This document shows positions 40,701 to 47,807 of a DNA stretch of 48,794 bases, one piece after another. Below the pieces are notes generated by a model, which saw nothing but the letters and a program-made list of their open reading frames with translations, did no database searches and was not told the DNA's origin. Source of the DNA: Oscillospiraceae bacterium (lineage in GTDB: Bacteria > Bacillota > Clostridia > Oscillospirales > Oscillospiraceae); NCBI GenBank assembly GCA_017458825.1, contig JAFSZX010000006.1:1-48794 (forward strand), read 5' to 3'. The position numbers and the translations under genes were made by a program. Numbering within the stretch: the stretch's first letter is position 1; each line of letters starts with the position of its first letter.

Positions 40701-42819
40701 CGTCCGGGCGAAGAGACCAGTACTCGTCAAAATCCAAACTCGTCCACGCATACGCCTCCGTGCCGTCGAGATGCCTTGCCAGCACAGGGATCGCGCCGCC
40801 GATGATTTCCCCGTTGGTGGTGGATTCATTCTGGGATACATATGAGCCGGTGGGATTCTCCATACTCTCACGCACGGCGTACGTATCATTGTAGGTGATA
40901 CTGCTCGTCGCCTGCCGCACGCCGACGGCGCCGCCCACATAGTTGGGGTTGGCGGTATCCAGCATGCCGGTAAACAGGCTGTCGCCCACGTTCAGGATGA
41001 CGGCATTCATGGTCGCGCCGACGAAGCCGCCCGCCTTGGAGCCTTTGTTGACTTCGGTGTGGATCGTGCCGGTGACAAGGCAGTGGGTGATATTCAGCGT
41101 GCCCAGCGCCTGGGCACCTGCAATACCGCCTGCCAGGAAGCCGAACTCCTCGCCCACGGTAATGACCTTGCCGTCAAACCAGCAGTTATTGACGGTGGTG
41201 ATCATGCCGGACAGGTTGACCTGCCCGATCAGACCGCCCGCCTCCGCACCCTCGGAGTAGATGAGAGCGTCTGTATAAATATGATCGAACGTACCGCCCC
41301 CGCGCCCCACGATGGCGCCGGAGAAGGTATAACCCGTATTGGTCAGCCCGTCGCCCGTGGCGTGGATCAGACTGTTCTTCAGATAGAAGTTCTGTATCAG
41401 GGCTGTGCCCTTTGCGCGGCTGAAAAAGCCCAGCGTGTTCATGCCCTTGACGTATATGCCGGAGAGCGTATGTCCCTGCCCGTCAAAGGCGCCGCCGAAG
41501 GACTGCACGGGATACCAGCGGTTCTCCGGCGCGTTTTCGATCCAGTTCTCTGCCAAACCGTCGTTGAGCGTTAAGTCGGTGCCCAGCTTGACGGTCTTTC
41601 CGACGTAATCCGTGGAATAGGACAGCATGGTGAAGGCATAGAGCTGGGGCAGATTGGTGATGACCAGCTCCGTGGCGTCCTCACTGTACCAGTCGTAGTC
41701 CACTTCTTTGATAACGCCCGCCGTATCCAGAGGTTTTTCGGCAAAGCATTGCAGCGTGGGCAGTGCATCCTCCTGACACGCCCAGTAGTTCTCAAAATCC
41801 AGATTCGTCCACTGATACGCCTTGATGCCTTTCAAATCTTTCTCCGGCACCGGCGCGGCGCCGCCCACCTTATTGCTGATGGAATCGCTGATGGGCGTGA
41901 AAAACGTCTCCATCATGGAGAAGCAGTTGATGATCGTGGCGCTGCTGGTGCTGTCACCGCCGCCCAGCACACTGCCGCTGCGGTTCAGGTTTGCCAGCTC
42001 CAGCGTGCCGGCGGAGAAGGAGTCCTCGATCACGATACGGCCGCTGTTGACCGTCATACCTACCAGACCGCCCGCGTCGTCCGCGCCGAGACTCCGCGTG
42101 CAGATGAGCTTGCCGGTATTCAGGCAGTGGGCGATCACCATCTCGGCGTTATCCGCCTGATCGGCAATACCGCCGATTCTGCGGAAGCCCGATTGCACCT
42201 CGCCGTCAAACCAGCATTCCGTCACGGTGATCTTCCCCGCCTGTCTGCTGATTAAGCCGCCTGCGGTACCATAACTGTTATGAACAATGGCGTCGCTGTA
42301 AATGCGCTGGTAAGTACCGGCGCAGTTGGCGGCAATGGAGGCGGCGCCCAGTGATCCGGCGACAAAAAACGCCGAATTCTCCAGCCGGAAATCCCGGATC
42401 ACGGCTTTGCTGTCCACATCGCGGAACAGAGCCGTGGGCTCGTTGGTCATTTTGGCGTACAGGCCTGAAATGGTGTGCCCCTGCCCGTCAAAGGTACCGG
42501 CGAAGTTTCGGATGGGGTTCCAGAACCATCTGGGGGCCTTGGTCTCCCATTCTGCCGCGTTGCCTTCATTGACAGTGATATCGGCACCCAGCTTCAGTAT
42601 CTGCCCTTCAAACGTATAGTAGTATGACAACGTAGCCACATCGTAGAGCATATCTCTGTCTTCGATGATAAACTCCGTGCCCTTCTCATCGTACCACTCG
42701 ATATCTGCCACATTGCGGTGACCCGGCATATCGTTGCGCAGCAGAAGTATCAGCGCCGTGCCGACGGCCACCACTGCGGCAACCACAGCAATGAGGATAA
42801 TCCTGTTCTTTTTACTCAT
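34726..42819 (-). CDS. Giant membrane-anchored GLUG-repeat protein (2697 residues)
   Basis: An N-terminal single membrane segment (RIILIAVVAAVVAVGTALILLL, residues about 6-27, not cleaved) leaves some 2660 residues outside. These form seven blocks of about 340-400 residues starting near 39, 373, 730, 1085, 1430, 1830 and 2168. Each opens with a WYxxxxxxxxI-x-QLxGFAxLS...FAGKTVKLGADIxLN element, then GTFDGQGHTxSGVY, and then many GG(I/L/V)(V/I/A)G turns with GLUG motifs. The last three blocks are richest in short repeats. A fibre-like beta-helical stalk is predicted. No enzyme domain or sorting signal is seen. ATG 42819 follows GAGG. Third gene of the promoter D operon. Confidence 0.85.
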   Translation of the reverse strand: MSKKNRIILIAVVAAVVAVGTALILLLRNDMPGHRNVADIEWYDEKGTEFIIEDRDMLYDVATLSYYYTFEGQILKLGADITVNEGNAAEWETKAPRWFWNPIRNFAGTFDGQGHTISGLYAKMTNEPTALFRDVDSKAVIRDFRLENSAFFVAGSLGAASIAANCAGTYQRIYSDAIVHNSYGTAGGLISRQAGKITVTECWFDGEVQSGFRRIGGIADQADNAEMVIAHCLNTGKLICTRSLGADDAGGLVGMTVNSGRIVIEDSFSAGTLELANLNRSGSVLGGGDSTSSATIINCFSMMETFFTPISDSISNKVGGAAPVPEKDLKGIKAYQWTNLDFENYWACQEDALPTLQCFAEKPLDTAGVIKEVDYDWYSEDATELVITNLPQLYAFTMLSYSTDYVGKTVKLGTDLTLNDGLAENWIENAPENRWYPVQSFGGAFDGQGHTLSGIYVKGMNTLGFFSRAKGTALIQNFYLKNSLIHATGDGLTNTGYTFSGAIVGRGGGTFDHIYTDALIYSEGAEAGGLIGQVNLSGMITTVNNCWFDGKVITVGEEFGFLAGGIAGAQALGTLNITHCLVTGTIHTEVNKGSKAGGFVGATMNAVILNVGDSLFTGMLDTANPNYVGGAVGVRQATSSITYNDTYAVRESMENPTGSYVSQNESTTNGEIIGGAIPVLARHLDGTEAYAWTSLDFDEYWSLRPDGTPVLTAFYTGDKVSTSGLSKVYSFDWYDAEAGGGTIYSRRDFIGFTMLSWTTDFKGKTVRLGADITVNSGDASTWGSSEPYWRMIPMSTFSGTFDGQGHTISGVFQREKAVLGLFSKTSKTATVRNFRLVNSFFDVLGYRDKSNILGLSGSIVGRGGGKLDTIYSNAIIRARGIENGGMIGQVNVDASNRFQNLWFDGSIRGIGEEYGYYAGGIAGGVLKGTNTFAHCLFTGVIETDVTGRGSKVGGIVASVENQTTATINDCLSAGTLKCGNPYYKGAIMGTMYTKCKVTITNCYADSKVALGKNGQFVSAAKQAQVLDEELQGSAIPISTENLTGLNGYRWTTLDFANYWAPREGACPGLKSFVREPLSTASTQKMIDVSWYKASAKTLIVDSVADLYGLSIKCYTDDFAGKTVKLGANIVLNSGDASAWGESAPANSWTGISSFAGTLDGQGHTVSGVYMDGGASSATAFISVLQGGTVKNLRLVNSYVTSTSSDLASLVGQSYGGTVENVYSNAIVTSPKGGSMAGLICSARGDKTTTVRNCQFDGQVLCMLEGSGGSVGGLTCMVVNTATVLRVENCLMSGKVYSGAALSMGGVACGASQDGATAYVSDTLVSGTVTSGGGGRTGSVVGNAKWLKLNTTNVYAASDSGVKVIGYGTAASGTAQAIKRAALLGGQGYQNTQLDFTAKPYWAAVDGATPVLAAFYNGTAVDVSKLLRPDVSWYSDSEDTFIITNAAQLLGVAALSADHNFAGKTVKLGADIDLNPDWTASAEAPAQIWQMVGNSKYPFQGTFDGQGHTVRGVYVNNDSTMGTGFFAWVNGGGTVKDFALANSYLIASFSDDSGISRVGAVAGDTHTTGAVISGVTVSSDVTVQVAGSQAGGMVGCALGDLTLTDCSMEGTVLAQSKSVGGLLGAATNSGAIQISGCTVTGTVTGTQSVGGVMGYISRAGEVVLTDCTVSTVITGTQNVGGAIGEQAGAANVAVTVKDCASSAVISASGTPSRCGGVMGYATKGTLTVSGCTFDGTIDQAGQMAGGILAQVTGATVSIEECVSTGAITSGARAGTILGYVGSGEVAIIDSIGVNGTSASKVCGDKGSAASLTLDNAVSLPLGSNDATEQTYVISTKEQLERIALLSDKSGFGGITLQLDADIDLNPGWTAGADAPEDPWHVMNTGVNFRGTLDGQGHAISGVYAVREKDQSGYSRAGLIAGISGGTVCNLKITNAYIAGNGYELGAVAGVSFGGTVEKVYTDAIISSSNGINQGGLIGAVRNEAVTVLRNCQFDGQVICTDGTGANGQIGGLIGTAVNGTSVAQVEHCLMSGSVTAVGAAKVTGGVVASASSSGAKVTVSDTLVTGTVTGGGYSGAFIGSAKNMTGQIVNSYAAAESCAADTDGIGLTGANMTNSGTVLASADMKGANCFKNTKLNVTSYWGAVADGMPVLLAFYTGETLPAPEAVSPVTDWYDAGEDTFILTTASQFLGFAQLSQSVSFAGKTVKLGADIDLNPYWTAGEIEPEIVWPMVGRKNTPFQGIFDGQSHAVRGVYVSNHSTMGTGLFAWVNGGGTVKDFTLSNSYIASTYSDSSGISRVGAIAGNTHTTGATISGVTVSSDVTVRSTGGQVGGIVGGSLGALTLTDCRMAGAVIAQKMSVGGLLGACANSGTAVISDNVMTGTVTAAASQAGGVVGWVARSGVTISGNTVSGEVTGTTLTGGIAGTITAANCTISGCTVTGTVTGTASDGNTSGSIGGVAGQVKSTGCTITGCTVTGTVYSAGAYELGGVVGTFAANGTVEKTYCAATVVMAQKARNVGGILGAVRQANVTVTVSQTQFDGTVTTHESQTDEKGQIAGFVGSVVLSSNKLYVTDCLMSGTVSTDKTGMSVAGIVALAGQTGAKCELTRTLITGSVVSGGGNTGAVAGDGELIKVTMSDVYALSDPGTNGLGRGSATGTLTVLTAEQLQGESAKISASALDYETVWITVDSAAPALRCLTK

Positions 42820-42855
42820 AGCATTGCCTCGCTTTCCCTGTGTTCCCGTCCGCGC

Positions 42856-44283
42856 TCATCCTTCGATATAGAGCCTGTGGATGCTCTTTGTGATCGTATC
42901 CTGCCACGATTTATAGGTGGGATACTGGTTGCCGAGGATCTCCATGTTCCCCACCTGATAGGGGAAAGTCATCCGAAGAGAACCCCGGTCCTGTCCCTGA
43001 TAATAGTACTCGTCACAGTGAGCGATCAGATAAGGCGTGGCGCCGTCTTCACACACGGCGTCCACCAGGAAGCGGTTGGGGAAGATGGCTGTTCTGATCT
43101 TTGCCACATAGTCTACAAAGACCGTCAGCGTATTGTAGCCGTGGTGGCTGACCTGATAAATATCCAAGTCGAAATAGTCACTGCGGAAGCTTCTCATCAT
43201 GTTGTACTGGCAGGCCGTCTCCGCGTCGCCCATCACCTGTATCTTCTGTCCGTCCACGTTGACGATGAAGGTAGTGGACGTTTCGTTGTAGTCGCTGGTG
43301 CAGTTGGGCCACGGCGCAAACTCTGTGGAGTTGGTGATCTCCACCGTCGCATCGCCAAAGTAATATCGCTGACCCATAACGGGGCGATAGAGCTTGGTAC
43401 TCTGCCCGTTCTCATCCTTCATCATCACGCAGCACAGATCCACTATAATATGACCTGCTTTTTGCAAGGCATTGGATGTTTTAAGCACATGCTCCTCGCG
43501 CGGCTTATTGAAATAGATGCCGTTGACGGTGATCGCGTCGCACATCTCCTGGCTGTCCGTAAAATCCTGTAATCCGCCGAAGTGATCGCCGTGTCCATGG
43601 GTAAGGAACCACGCCTCCACCACCGGCTTCTCGCCCTCCGGCGCCATCTCCTGCAGCGTGCGCAAAATGAGCTTGCCCCCACCCCAATAGCCGCTGTCCA
43701 TGCAGATAAAGTGTCCGTTACGCAGTTGAAGGATCAGGCACAGCGCCTGCCCGTTGATGGGATCGAGCAGCGTCAGGGAGTCCTTGATGTCGTCCCGCGC
43801 AGTATTAACGGACGGATTGTCCTGCGACAGATAGGGTGAAAGGGTCTCCTTCTCTCCGGCGATGACGTAGGTTTTGCTCTGCAGCGCCTGATGGACCAGA
43901 TGGATCGTGGTCTCATCCTTTTGCAGTGCGGCGTAGTACACGTCCTGATGGATGCCGTCGGGACCGGTATCCGCCACGCGGGTATAGCCCTCCTTCTCTA
44001 AAAGCGCAATGTAATCGTCAAAGTCCGCTTTACCGGTGGCATTGTAGGTAGCCATGTGACAACTGTCGTTGCCCCAGCTTACCTCGCCGAAATAACCAGA
44101 CGTCACCATATCGGGGATGTTCTGCATCGCCTCTCCGCCGATATAGGCGCCGATGGTCTTTGTGCCGTCCTCCAGCTTTGTGACGCAGGGCGCTTCCGTC
44201 TCCGCCGTTTTGCCGCAGCCGGACAGCATCGGCAGCAGCATCAGCACTGTCAGCAACCCTGCAAAAACTCTTTTTCTCCTCAT
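42856..44283 (-). CDS. MBL-fold lipoprotein
   Basis: A 475-residue surface lipoprotein: signal sequence with lipobox MLSGC (Cys23), then one copy of the Y...YIALLEKEGY module (about 75-155, ending in ETLSPYLSQD), then an MBL domain with LQLRNGHFICMDSG, THGHGDHFGG (His229 to His234), a VMGDAETAC metal Asp and SHHGYN. All expected metal ligands are present, so it should be an active extracellular hydrolase. It is related to the MBL domain of the 19517-25384 exoprotein and to 33039-34658. ATG 44283 with GGGAG. Second gene of the promoter D operon. Substrate unknown. Confidence 0.85.
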   Translation of the reverse strand: MRRKRVFAGLLTVLMLLPMLSGCGKTAETEAPCVTKLEDGTKTIGAYIGGEAMQNIPDMVTSGYFGEVSWGNDSCHMATYNATGKADFDDYIALLEKEGYTRVADTGPDGIHQDVYYAALQKDETTIHLVHQALQSKTYVIAGEKETLSPYLSQDNPSVNTARDDIKDSLTLLDPINGQALCLILQLRNGHFICMDSGYWGGGKLILRTLQEMAPEGEKPVVEAWFLTHGHGDHFGGLQDFTDSQEMCDAITVNGIYFNKPREEHVLKTSNALQKAGHIIVDLCCVMMKDENGQSTKLYRPVMGQRYYFGDATVEITNSTEFAPWPNCTSDYNETSTTFIVNVDGQKIQVMGDAETACQYNMMRSFRSDYFDLDIYQVSHHGYNTLTVFVDYVAKIRTAIFPNRFLVDAVCEDGATPYLIAHCDEYYYQGQDRGSLRMTFPYQVGNMEILGNQYPTYKSWQDTITKSIHRLYIEG

Positions 44284-44343
44284 ACCCTATTCTCCCTTCC
44301 GCCTGTCGGTTACGCGCTGTCGCAGCGGGGCGAGCCGCCATGC

Positions 44344-44396
44344 AATAAAAACCAAGTCGGGGCTCGTCGCCGTTTATCTTGACAACGACGAGCCCC
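44344..44396 (-). terminator. Partial terminator after the solute-binding protein gene
   Basis: GGGGCTCGTCG (44359-44369) and CGACGAGCCCC (44386-44396) form an 11-bp stem; on the minus strand GACTTGG and then five T follow. Such leaky hairpins after a binding-protein gene commonly raise its transcript above the downstream genes. Confidence 0.65.
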
Positions 44397-44422
44397 ATCT
44401 TTATCTCTTGTTTACCGCTATA

Positions 44423-46057
44423 TCAGTTCAGATTCAGATTATCCTCATACGCCTGCTGCATCAGATCGATGTACTCCTGCAGTCCCAGACGGTTCAGCTC
44501 GTTGAGATAGTTATTCCACTGGGCGTCGTTGCTGGGATCCAGTGTGCCCAGAATGAACAGGTTCCGCTGTTCCAGCCAGTAGTCGCGGATCGTGCCGCTG
44601 TACTGGGAGCGCTGTTCATACTGTTCCGGTGTATAGACCAGATCCTCGCACCGCTCCGTCGGCTGTACGATATCCTTGAGGATCGTCTCATAGCAGGTAC
44701 GCTGCAGCTTATTGACTACCTGATCGCCCTGGGTGGTGGCGTTCTCGATCGCCAGATAGTTCCACGGATTCATGATGCCGCCGCCGTTGGAGCACCAGGT
44801 CTGGCTGCCCTTGAAGAAGGCGGCGCTGTTGACGACCTTGATGTGACCGTCGTCACCGTAACAGGTGGTGCCGTTCTCCTCGATCCAGTCCACACCCTTC
44901 TCGCCGTGGCGCTGACGGGTGACCGTCTCGTCCTGATAGAACACGTTGATCAGCCGCATGGCGGCTTCGGGATTCTGGCAATCCGTGGTGATCATCAACG
45001 GGAAAGACAGGTTCTTGGGGTTGAGCACGTAGTAGCCGCCCTTGCCCGTTTCATCCTGCAGGCCGGCATAGGGTTGATACTGCTCCAGAATGGGGCTGTT
45101 GCCGTCGGCATATACCTGGGGATGTCCCGCCCAGATACCTACCTGCGCCGTGCCGGTGGCAGGCGTGACCATCGCCTTCATCTCGGAGGCGCCGGCGGAG
45201 AAGCTCAGATCGCTCAAAAGGCCTTCCTTGCACAGCTTGTTCAGGAAGATCAGCGCCTGACGGTACTCGTCGGTGGTATAGGGCGCCCACAGTTTCCCGT
45301 TTGTCACGTTCAGATCGTATGTATCGTTGAAATACACGTAGGCGTTGATGATCCAGGTAGTAACGGTATAGTTTCCGCTGGTCTTACCGTACAGAGGGAT
45401 CTCATCGGCGATCCGGTTGCCGTTGGGATCCTTCTCCTTGAACGCCTTGAGCACGGTGTACAGCTCGTCGATCGTTTCAGGCTGTTTCAGTCCCAGGGTG
45501 TCCAGCCAGTCCTGGTTGATAAACAGGAAACCCTGTAGATCGTCCCACACCACCTGGTCGAGGAACTGCGGCATACCGTAGATCGCGCCGTCGCCGTCCT
45601 TCATGCGGGTAAGGATACGATCCTGATCGTGCTGGCTCAACTTCGCCATAGCCGCCTTGTAGTCCGGAGCATACTTCTCGATCAGATCGGTCAGATCCAT
45701 CAAATAGCCGCTCTGTCCGAACTCGTTACGGGCGTTCGTGCTCAAACCGCCGAACCCCCACAGTACGTCCGGCATGGTCTCGTTGGCCGCCGCCATCAGC
45801 GTCAACTGGCGCACGTAGTCGGTGCTCTTGCTGGGGAAGAAGACGAACTCCAGATCTACGTTGGCAACCTCCTCCAGATACCGGGTGAAGGCATTGTCGT
45901 CATAAGAAGTTACGTTGGCGTTCTGGGGTACGCCCACGGTAATCGTTACACGCTCACCGCTACTTGTGCCGCCGTTTCCTCCGCCGCCGCAGCCGGTCAG
46001 TACCATTGGCAGTACGCAACAAAGCGTCAGGAGTATTGCCAGAGCTTTTTTCTTCAT
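44423..46057 (-). CDS. Extracellular solute-binding lipoprotein of an LplA-type importer
   Basis: A 544-residue lipoprotein: signal with lipobox VLTGC (Cys23), Gly/Ser linker, then a two-lobed family 1-type binding fold. DPNGNRIADEIP (about 215-226) is the Ca-loop-like element common in LplA-like proteins. It should capture an oligosaccharide-type ligand outside the membrane and deliver it to the permeases at 31136-33016. It is unusually separated from them by three genes. ATG 46057 follows AAAGGAAG. First gene after promoter D, and so the most expressed gene of the operon. Confidence 0.92.
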   Translation of the reverse strand: MKKKALAILLTLCCVLPMVLTGCGGGGNGGTSSGERVTITVGVPQNANVTSYDDNAFTRYLEEVANVDLEFVFFPSKSTDYVRQLTLMAAANETMPDVLWGFGGLSTNARNEFGQSGYLMDLTDLIEKYAPDYKAAMAKLSQHDQDRILTRMKDGDGAIYGMPQFLDQVVWDDLQGFLFINQDWLDTLGLKQPETIDELYTVLKAFKEKDPNGNRIADEIPLYGKTSGNYTVTTWIINAYVYFNDTYDLNVTNGKLWAPYTTDEYRQALIFLNKLCKEGLLSDLSFSAGASEMKAMVTPATGTAQVGIWAGHPQVYADGNSPILEQYQPYAGLQDETGKGGYYVLNPKNLSFPLMITTDCQNPEAAMRLINVFYQDETVTRQRHGEKGVDWIEENGTTCYGDDGHIKVVNSAAFFKGSQTWCSNGGGIMNPWNYLAIENATTQGDQVVNKLQRTCYETILKDIVQPTERCEDLVYTPEQYEQRSQYSGTIRDYWLEQRNLFILGTLDPSNDAQWNNYLNELNRLGLQEYIDLMQQAYEDNLNLN

Positions 46058-46147
46058 GTTTGGTTCTTCCTTTCCTGTTTGTTTGCACGTGTTTCACACT
46101 CTGTTTTCCGCAGAGGCGTGATAGAAAGCCACTTTTACTCTACCGCT

Positions 46148-46210
46148 ATTTTATCAAACAACTTTCGTCATTTTCTATAATTATATTGCCTTGTTTTATA
46201 AATATATTGC
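46148..46210 (-). promoter_or_regulatory. Tandem-repeat promoter D (importer/MBL/GLUG operon)
   Basis: Minus strand from 46210: repeat 1 GCAATATATTTATAAAACA, repeat 2 GCAATATAATTATAGAAAA exactly 21 bases later, AGAAAA at the -35 position, 17 bp, extended -10 TGATAAAAT (TAAAAT at 46148-46153). Together with promoter C it is the clearest copy. The lipoprotein gene starts 91 bases downstream. Confidence 0.87.
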
Positions 46211-46260
46211 TTTTTTATACGAAGTCAGTGCCATTATAGCACATTTGACGCGCGACAACG

Positions 46261-46280
46261 CGTGGTAAGTTGTGGAATTG
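46261..46280 (-). promoter_or_regulatory. Distal 20-bp motif upstream of promoter D
   Basis: Minus-strand CAATTCCACAACTTACCACG begins exactly 70 bases before repeat 1, the same distance as at promoters A and C. A TATAAT-like sequence lies between but is not conserved in position. Confidence 0.65.
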
Positions 46281-46353
46281 ACCGCGGCAGAGGCGGTTAA
46301 ACCACGCCTGCACGGCGTGTTACGGCGGCGCTCAGGATGTGCGCAGACGGCAA

Positions 46354-46389
46354 CAAAAACCCCTCTGCGTTCAGTAAAACGCAGAGGGG
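46354..46389 (-). terminator. Intrinsic terminator of the aminotransferase gene
   Basis: On the minus strand CCCCTCTGCGTT pairs with AACGCAGAGGGG and TTTTTGTT follows. It insulates the aminotransferase gene from promoter D. A second, weaker inverted repeat lies near 46300-46320. Confidence 0.88.
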
Positions 46390-46465
46390 ATCATTTGGTT
46401 CGGCAAAGCCGCTCTACCCTCGTGCAGTCCGTCTGCAGGGACGGCACGCTTCGTCAATCTCCGGT

Positions 46466-47548
46466 TCAGATATGGGAACGGAGTACCTCCAGGAACTTCT
46501 TGCAATCATCGGGATAGATGGCACCCATGTTGGCTACCTGGAACATATTCATATCAAAATACTTGCCCTTGCCGGCATAGACCGTGTAGCCGCTGTTTGC
46601 CATATCCGCCACAAAAGCCGTCACATCGCGGCCCTCCGGCAAAAAGACCGAAGTCACGGTGTTGGACATCTGCTCTTCCGGCAACAGGAAACGCAGACCC
46701 ATCTCCTTCATCCCGTCGCGCAAAATCTTGGCGCACGTCTGATAACGGGCGATGCGACCGTCCAGTCCTTCCCGATCCAGCGTCCAGTCCAGCGCCGCGT
46801 CCAGTGCCCAGAACAGCGTCACGTTGGGCGTGTTGGGCGTCTGGTGGCACTTTTTCGCCATCTGATAATGCTTGGCAAGATTCAAATAGACGTTCTTGCC
46901 CATCTCCGGGGACAGAGCCGCCATCAGATCCTCCTTGCCGCACACATAGGCGGAGCCGGGATAGGCGCCCAGGCATTTGCCGCCCACGCTGGTGCACAGG
47001 TCAATGTGGTTTTTCACAACATCGATATGCTCGCCGGCGGCGGCGCTGACACAGTCTACGAAAAAGCGCTTGCCGTACTTGGCGGCGAGTTCACCCACGG
47101 CGTGGGCGGGATTGATCATGCCTGTGCTGGTCTCATGGAACACCATGCAGATGTAGGTAATTTTCGGATGGGCTTTGAGCAGCGCTTCCACTTCATTGAG
47201 ATCCACCGTATTTGCCCAGCCGGGCGCCACCACATGGGTGGGGACGTTGTACTTTTCCAGGATCTCCTGCAACCGGTTGCCAAACTCGCCGTTGTTGATG
47301 AGCAACGCCTCGTCACCGTCGCGAAATACAGTGCTCAAGCAGGTTTCGTTGGCGGAAGTGCCCGATCCGGACACCACCACGGCATAGTAGGAATCATCCG
47401 CCTCGAAAAGCCGCAGGATCTTTTCCTGCACGCCGGCAAACATCTCCTCAAATTCGGGACTGCGATGGCAAATGTCATAGTGCAGTAAAGACTGGCGAAC
47501 CGGCTCCTCTACCATGACAGGTCCGGGACTGAACAAATATGTTTTCAT
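46466..47548 (-). CDS. Class V aminotransferase, 2-aminoethylphosphonate/serine-glyoxylate type
   Basis: A 360-residue PLP enzyme of the small class V aminotransferases. N-terminal SPGPVMVEEPVRQSLL, the SGSGTSANE cofactor-binding segment (about 60-68), DCVSAAAGE around the PLP Asp165, and GGKCLGAYPGSA with the PLP lysine Lys191 are visible. The closest families are PhnW (2-aminoethylphosphonate to phosphonoacetaldehyde with pyruvate as acceptor) and alanine/serine-glyoxylate aminotransferases; I cannot choose between them, since no phosphonate genes are nearby. ATG 47548 follows AAGAAGG. It is divergent from the DeoR-type gene, which probably controls it. Confidence 0.85.
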   Translation of the reverse strand: MKTYLFSPGPVMVEEPVRQSLLHYDICHRSPEFEEMFAGVQEKILRLFEADDSYYAVVVSGSGTSANETCLSTVFRDGDEALLINNGEFGNRLQEILEKYNVPTHVVAPGWANTVDLNEVEALLKAHPKITYICMVFHETSTGMINPAHAVGELAAKYGKRFFVDCVSAAAGEHIDVVKNHIDLCTSVGGKCLGAYPGSAYVCGKEDLMAALSPEMGKNVYLNLAKHYQMAKKCHQTPNTPNVTLFWALDAALDWTLDREGLDGRIARYQTCAKILRDGMKEMGLRFLLPEEQMSNTVTSVFLPEGRDVTAFVADMANSGYTVYAGKGKYFDMNMFQVANMGAIYPDDCKKFLEVLRSHI

Positions 47549-47628
47549 AAATGGCTACCTTCTTCCCTTGTTTTTATCGTTCTCATCCGGCACGCTCTGT
47601 CTTCAAACTGTGCCGGACGGCGTCTTGT

Positions 47629-47657
47629 ATGGTAACACTTTCATGTTGGCAAGTCAA
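47629..47657 (-). promoter_or_regulatory. Promoter of the aminotransferase gene
   Basis: On the minus strand TTGACT (47652-47657), 17 bp, TACCAT (47629-47634). The consensus -35 and weaker -10 are typical of a regulated SigA promoter. Confidence 0.65.
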
Positions 47658-47740
47658 TATTTTTTGTTGCTTTTTTTGTGTTTATATTGCAAAACCCACA
47701 TGATATTATGTCGGTAACCGCAAAATTTTGCAAAAATATA

Positions 47741-47769
47741 TTGATACTTTTGGAAAAAACCGCTATAAT
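47741..47769 (+). promoter_or_regulatory. Promoter of the DeoR-type regulator gene
   Basis: TTGATA (47741-47746), 17 bp, perfect TATAAT (47764-47769), about 38 bases before the start codon. The two divergent promoters lie within 90 bp, so one regulator bound here could affect both. Confidence 0.8.
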
Positions 47770-47807
47770 ACGTTGCAAAGGTATTATTATACAGGGAGAA
47801 AAAAGTT

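Noticed and set aside
19517..42819. Repeat arrays in the giant genes considered as CRISPR or minisatellite DNA
   Set aside because: The repeats are of variable length, in frame and encode GLUG protein motifs; there are no uniform spacers.
46290..46320. Second hairpin downstream of the aminotransferase gene
   Set aside because: Short imperfect stem with a weak T run; the terminator at 46354-46389 explains the transcript end better.
47690..47770. AT-rich region before the DeoR-type gene as a fifth tandem-repeat promoter
   Set aside because: It contains ATATTG words but not the 21-bp-phased repeats or the extended -10; a standard TTGATA/TATAAT promoter explains it.
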